Of a stretch of DNA of 64,000 nt, positions 62,303 to 64,000 are shown piece by piece; position 1 is the stretch's first letter, and every line of letters begins with the position of its first letter. Source of the DNA: Cryobacterium luteum (GTDB lineage Bacteria; Actinomycetota; Actinomycetes; Actinomycetales; Microbacteriaceae); assembly GCF_900110125.1 (NCBI RefSeq), contig NZ_FOCN01000015.1, positions 1-64,000 on the forward strand, written 5' to 3'. The notes beneath the pieces are model-generated. The model saw only the letters and a program-made list of their open reading frames with translations. It had not been told where the DNA came from and searched no databases. The position numbers were made by a program, and so were the translations under genes.

Positions 62303-63124
62303 TTAGTCGGCGTCGGGCCGTGCGCTGGGCGCCTGGCGGGAGACGGTGAGCAGCTGGCCGAGTTCTTCCCGGGTGAGTTCGCGAACGGCACCCTGCTGCA
62401 GGGTGCCGAGGTTCAGCGGCCCGAACTGGCGACGCACGAGGTCGACCACGGGGTGACCGACGGCGTCGAGCATCCGTCGCACGATGCGGTTGCGCCCGGA
62501 GTGCAGGGTGAGCTCGACCATGCTGAAGCCGCCGCCGGGAGGGCTCGTGAGGATGCGCGCCTTGTCGGCGTGGATGGGGCCGTCTTCGAGTTCGATGCCG
62601 CTCTGCAGCTGGCCGATGGTCTGCGGTGAGACACGGCCCTCGACCTTGGCGATGTAGGTCTTGGAGACGCCGAACGAGGGGTGGGCGAGCACGTGGGCGA
62701 GGTCACCGTCGTTGGTGAGGATGAGCAGGCCGCTGGTCTGGGCGTCGAGGCGGCCCACGTTGAACAGGCGTTCGTCGAACTGGTCGGTGAATTCGCGCAG
62801 GTCGGGGCGGCCGCTTTCGTCCTGCATCGAGGAGACGACGCCGACCGGCTTGTTGAGCATGAGGTAACGGCGGGTGGTGTCGAGCTGCACGGCCACGTTG
62901 TCGACGGCGACCTGGTCGGTTTCGGGGTGCACGCGGCGGCCGAGTTCGGTGACGACCTTGCCGTTCACGCGCACACGACCGGAGGTGATGAGGTCTTCGG
63001 AGACACGACGGCTGGCGACTCCGGCCGAGGCGAGAACCTTCTGCAGGCGCACGCCGTCGGCTGCAGCCTCCGGGTTGAAGTTCGGGTCGCGCGGGGCGCT
63101 GTCGTTGGTCGTATTGTCGGTCAA
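62303..63124 (-). CDS. rluB: 23S rRNA pseudouridine synthase (RluB family)
   Basis: A 273-residue enzyme: S4 RNA-binding domain (about 23-80; VRLQKVLASAGVASRRVSED), then the pseudouridine-synthase domain with catalytic Asp in NVGRLDAQTSGLLILTNDGD and the LTLHSGRNRIVRRMLDAVGH motif. TTG start overlapping the scpB stop (TTGA). Standard gene of this block. Confidence 0.93.
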   Translation of the reverse strand: MTDNTTNDSAPRDPNFNPEAAADGVRLQKVLASAGVASRRVSEDLITSGRVRVNGKVVTELGRRVHPETDQVAVDNVAVQLDTTRRYLMLNKPVGVVSSMQDESGRPDLREFTDQFDERLFNVGRLDAQTSGLLILTNDGDLAHVLAHPSFGVSKTYIAKVEGRVSPQTIGQLQSGIELEDGPIHADKARILTSPPGGGFSMVELTLHSGRNRIVRRMLDAVGHPVVDLVRRQFGPLNLGTLQQGAVRELTREELGQLLTVSRQAPSARPDAD

Positions 63125-63810
63125 AGCAGATCCTCGAATCCGTCGGTTCCGCCGTCGAGCAACGGCGAGAGGTGGGGTAACTCGTCGAGCGAGTTGATTC
63201 CGAGCTGGGTGAGCAGCAAGTCTGTGGTGGCGTAGTTGATGGCGCCGGTTTCACTGTCGGTGAACGCCTCGGTGACCAGGCCGCGACCGAGCAGCGTGCG
63301 CACCACGGAGTCGACATTGACCGCGCGGATGCTTGCGACCTGGCCGCGACTGATCGGCTGCTTGTAGGCGATCACAGCGAGGGTTTCGAGCGCTGCCTGG
63401 CTGAGCCGGCTGGGATTTTGGGTCAGCACGAAGTCGGTCACGAGTTTGTCGTGGGTGGCGCGTACGTAGATGCGCCAGCCGCCGGCGACCTCGCGCAGCT
63501 CAAAGCCGCGGCGCACCGTTTCACTGCTGTTGAAGCTGCTGTTGCCGTCGAAATCGGCCACGAGCCGGGCAACGGATGCCGCCACCTCGGCGATCGTCCG
63601 GCCGACGGCGGTCGCGAGGTGCACGATGCTCTGCGGTTCGTCGGCGACCATGAAGACGGCCTCAAGCTGTCGGTCAAGGGCGTGCGCGGCGGTGTCGCTG
63701 GCGGCCGGCGAAACGGATGCTGCGGCGTGCGTTTGCGGGGTGCGTGATCGGATGTCGGTGGCCTGGTCTACCGTGTTTCTGAAGTCAGTTGTCATGTGGT
63801 CAGTTGTCAT
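63121..63810 (-). CDS. scpB: Segregation and condensation protein B
   Basis: A 229-residue kleisin-associated protein with two winged-helix domains: LDRQLEAVFMVADEPQSIVH, RGFELREVAGGWRIYVRATH, LSQAALETLAVIAYKQPISRGQVASIRAVN (the most conserved part) and VRTLLGRGLVTEAF. It forms the SMC-ScpA-ScpB condensin. The N-terminal 40 residues are a low-complexity extension. ATG start overlapping scpA by 11 bases. Confidence 0.94.
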   Translation of the reverse strand: MTTDHMTTDFRNTVDQATDIRSRTPQTHAAASVSPAASDTAAHALDRQLEAVFMVADEPQSIVHLATAVGRTIAEVAASVARLVADFDGNSSFNSSETVRRGFELREVAGGWRIYVRATHDKLVTDFVLTQNPSRLSQAALETLAVIAYKQPISRGQVASIRAVNVDSVVRTLLGRGLVTEAFTDSETGAINYATTDLLLTQLGINSLDELPHLSPLLDGGTDGFEDLL

Positions 63811-64000
63811 AGTCGGCTCCGAGCGATGCGAGGTTGTCGTCGGTCCAGTCCTGCCCGTTCAGGGACTGCGTATTCCAGCGCAGGGTGAGCTCACCGAGGG
63901 GCTCGATCTGGTCGAAAGAGAGGGCGCCGTGGCGGTAGAGCTCGAGCACCGCGAGAAAACGGGCGATGATGACGCCCTTCTGGTCGGCGCCGGCGATGAG
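63800..64000 (-). CDS. scpA: Segregation and condensation protein A, C-terminal part (partial)
   Basis: The last 66 residues: ADQKGVIIARFLAVLELYRH and LSFDQIEPLGELTLRW, the C-terminal winged helix of kleisins that binds the SMC head, followed by a short tail. The gene continues beyond the window edge. Its end overlaps the scpB start by 11 bases. Confidence 0.9.
   Translation of the reverse strand, partial: LIAGADQKGVIIARFLAVLELYRHGALSFDQIEPLGELTLRWNTQSLNGQDWTDDNLASLGADYDN

Overview
The window is GC-rich DNA from an actinobacterium, most likely a member of the Microbacteriaceae (Cryobacterium/Salinibacterium-like). Evidence: the order scpA-scpB-rluB-tyrA-cmk-der at the right end; the actinobacterial trio histidine phosphatase / DUF3090 / SCO1664-like kinase; a DUF222/HNH protein tail at the left edge; many GTG/TTG starts and overlapping stop-start junctions. 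Genus is an inference; no rRNA is present.

Left part (1-20 kb). A cupin, an MFS exporter, and a divergent pair (VOC protein / FAD aromatic monooxygenase) with a striking operator-like palindrome between them. From 4.7 to 14.3 kb lies a type VII secretion-like locus as two divergent operons. The minus operon encodes two WXG100-like proteins, a 413-aa secreted-protein candidate, three proteins of unknown function and an FHA protein, most of them overlapping at their ends. The plus operon encodes a small membrane protein and a 1457-aa EssC/EccC-type ATPase. No EccB, EccD, EccE or mycosin gene is present. Housekeeping genes follow (ArfB, SCO1664-like, DUF3090, phosphatase, MOSC, NYN/OST-HTH).

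Middle (20.17-37.52 kb). An integrative element of about 17.3 kb sits in the 3' end of tRNA-Pro(GGG). It is bounded by perfect 36-bp repeats (attL in the tRNA, attR at 37481-37516), with mirror-image 10-bp motifs inside each end, an excisionase-like HTH gene and a tyrosine integrase next to attL. The cargo looks like a defence/selfish island: two overlapping genes carrying R-x4-H (HEPN-like) motifs, a 1317-aa HTH plus nuclease-like protein, an AlbA_2/Schlafen-type protein, an AbiEi/AbiEii-like toxin-antitoxin pair, a small zinc-finger protein, an SRPBCC protein and an ABC exporter. The 23.3-29.5 kb block is the best candidate for an undescribed system.

Right of the element (37.9-55.5 kb) is a copper-handling region: ArsR regulator and MFS exporter, DUF6153, DUF305, two tandem M23 peptidases, an F510_1955-type lipoprotein, two three-domain multicopper oxidases with a SHOCT protein, a response regulator/histidine kinase pair, and a convergent 1870-aa multicopper oxidase resembling large manganese-oxidase-type (MofA-like) proteins. 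No copper P-type ATPase, CopC/CopD or CsoR gene is seen inside the window.

The last 8 kb hold a DUF808 membrane protein, a secreted beta-helix protein, an acyltransferase remnant, and the conserved block der, cmk, tyrA, rluB, scpB and the 3' end of scpA, all on the minus strand with short overlaps or gaps, cut by the window edge.
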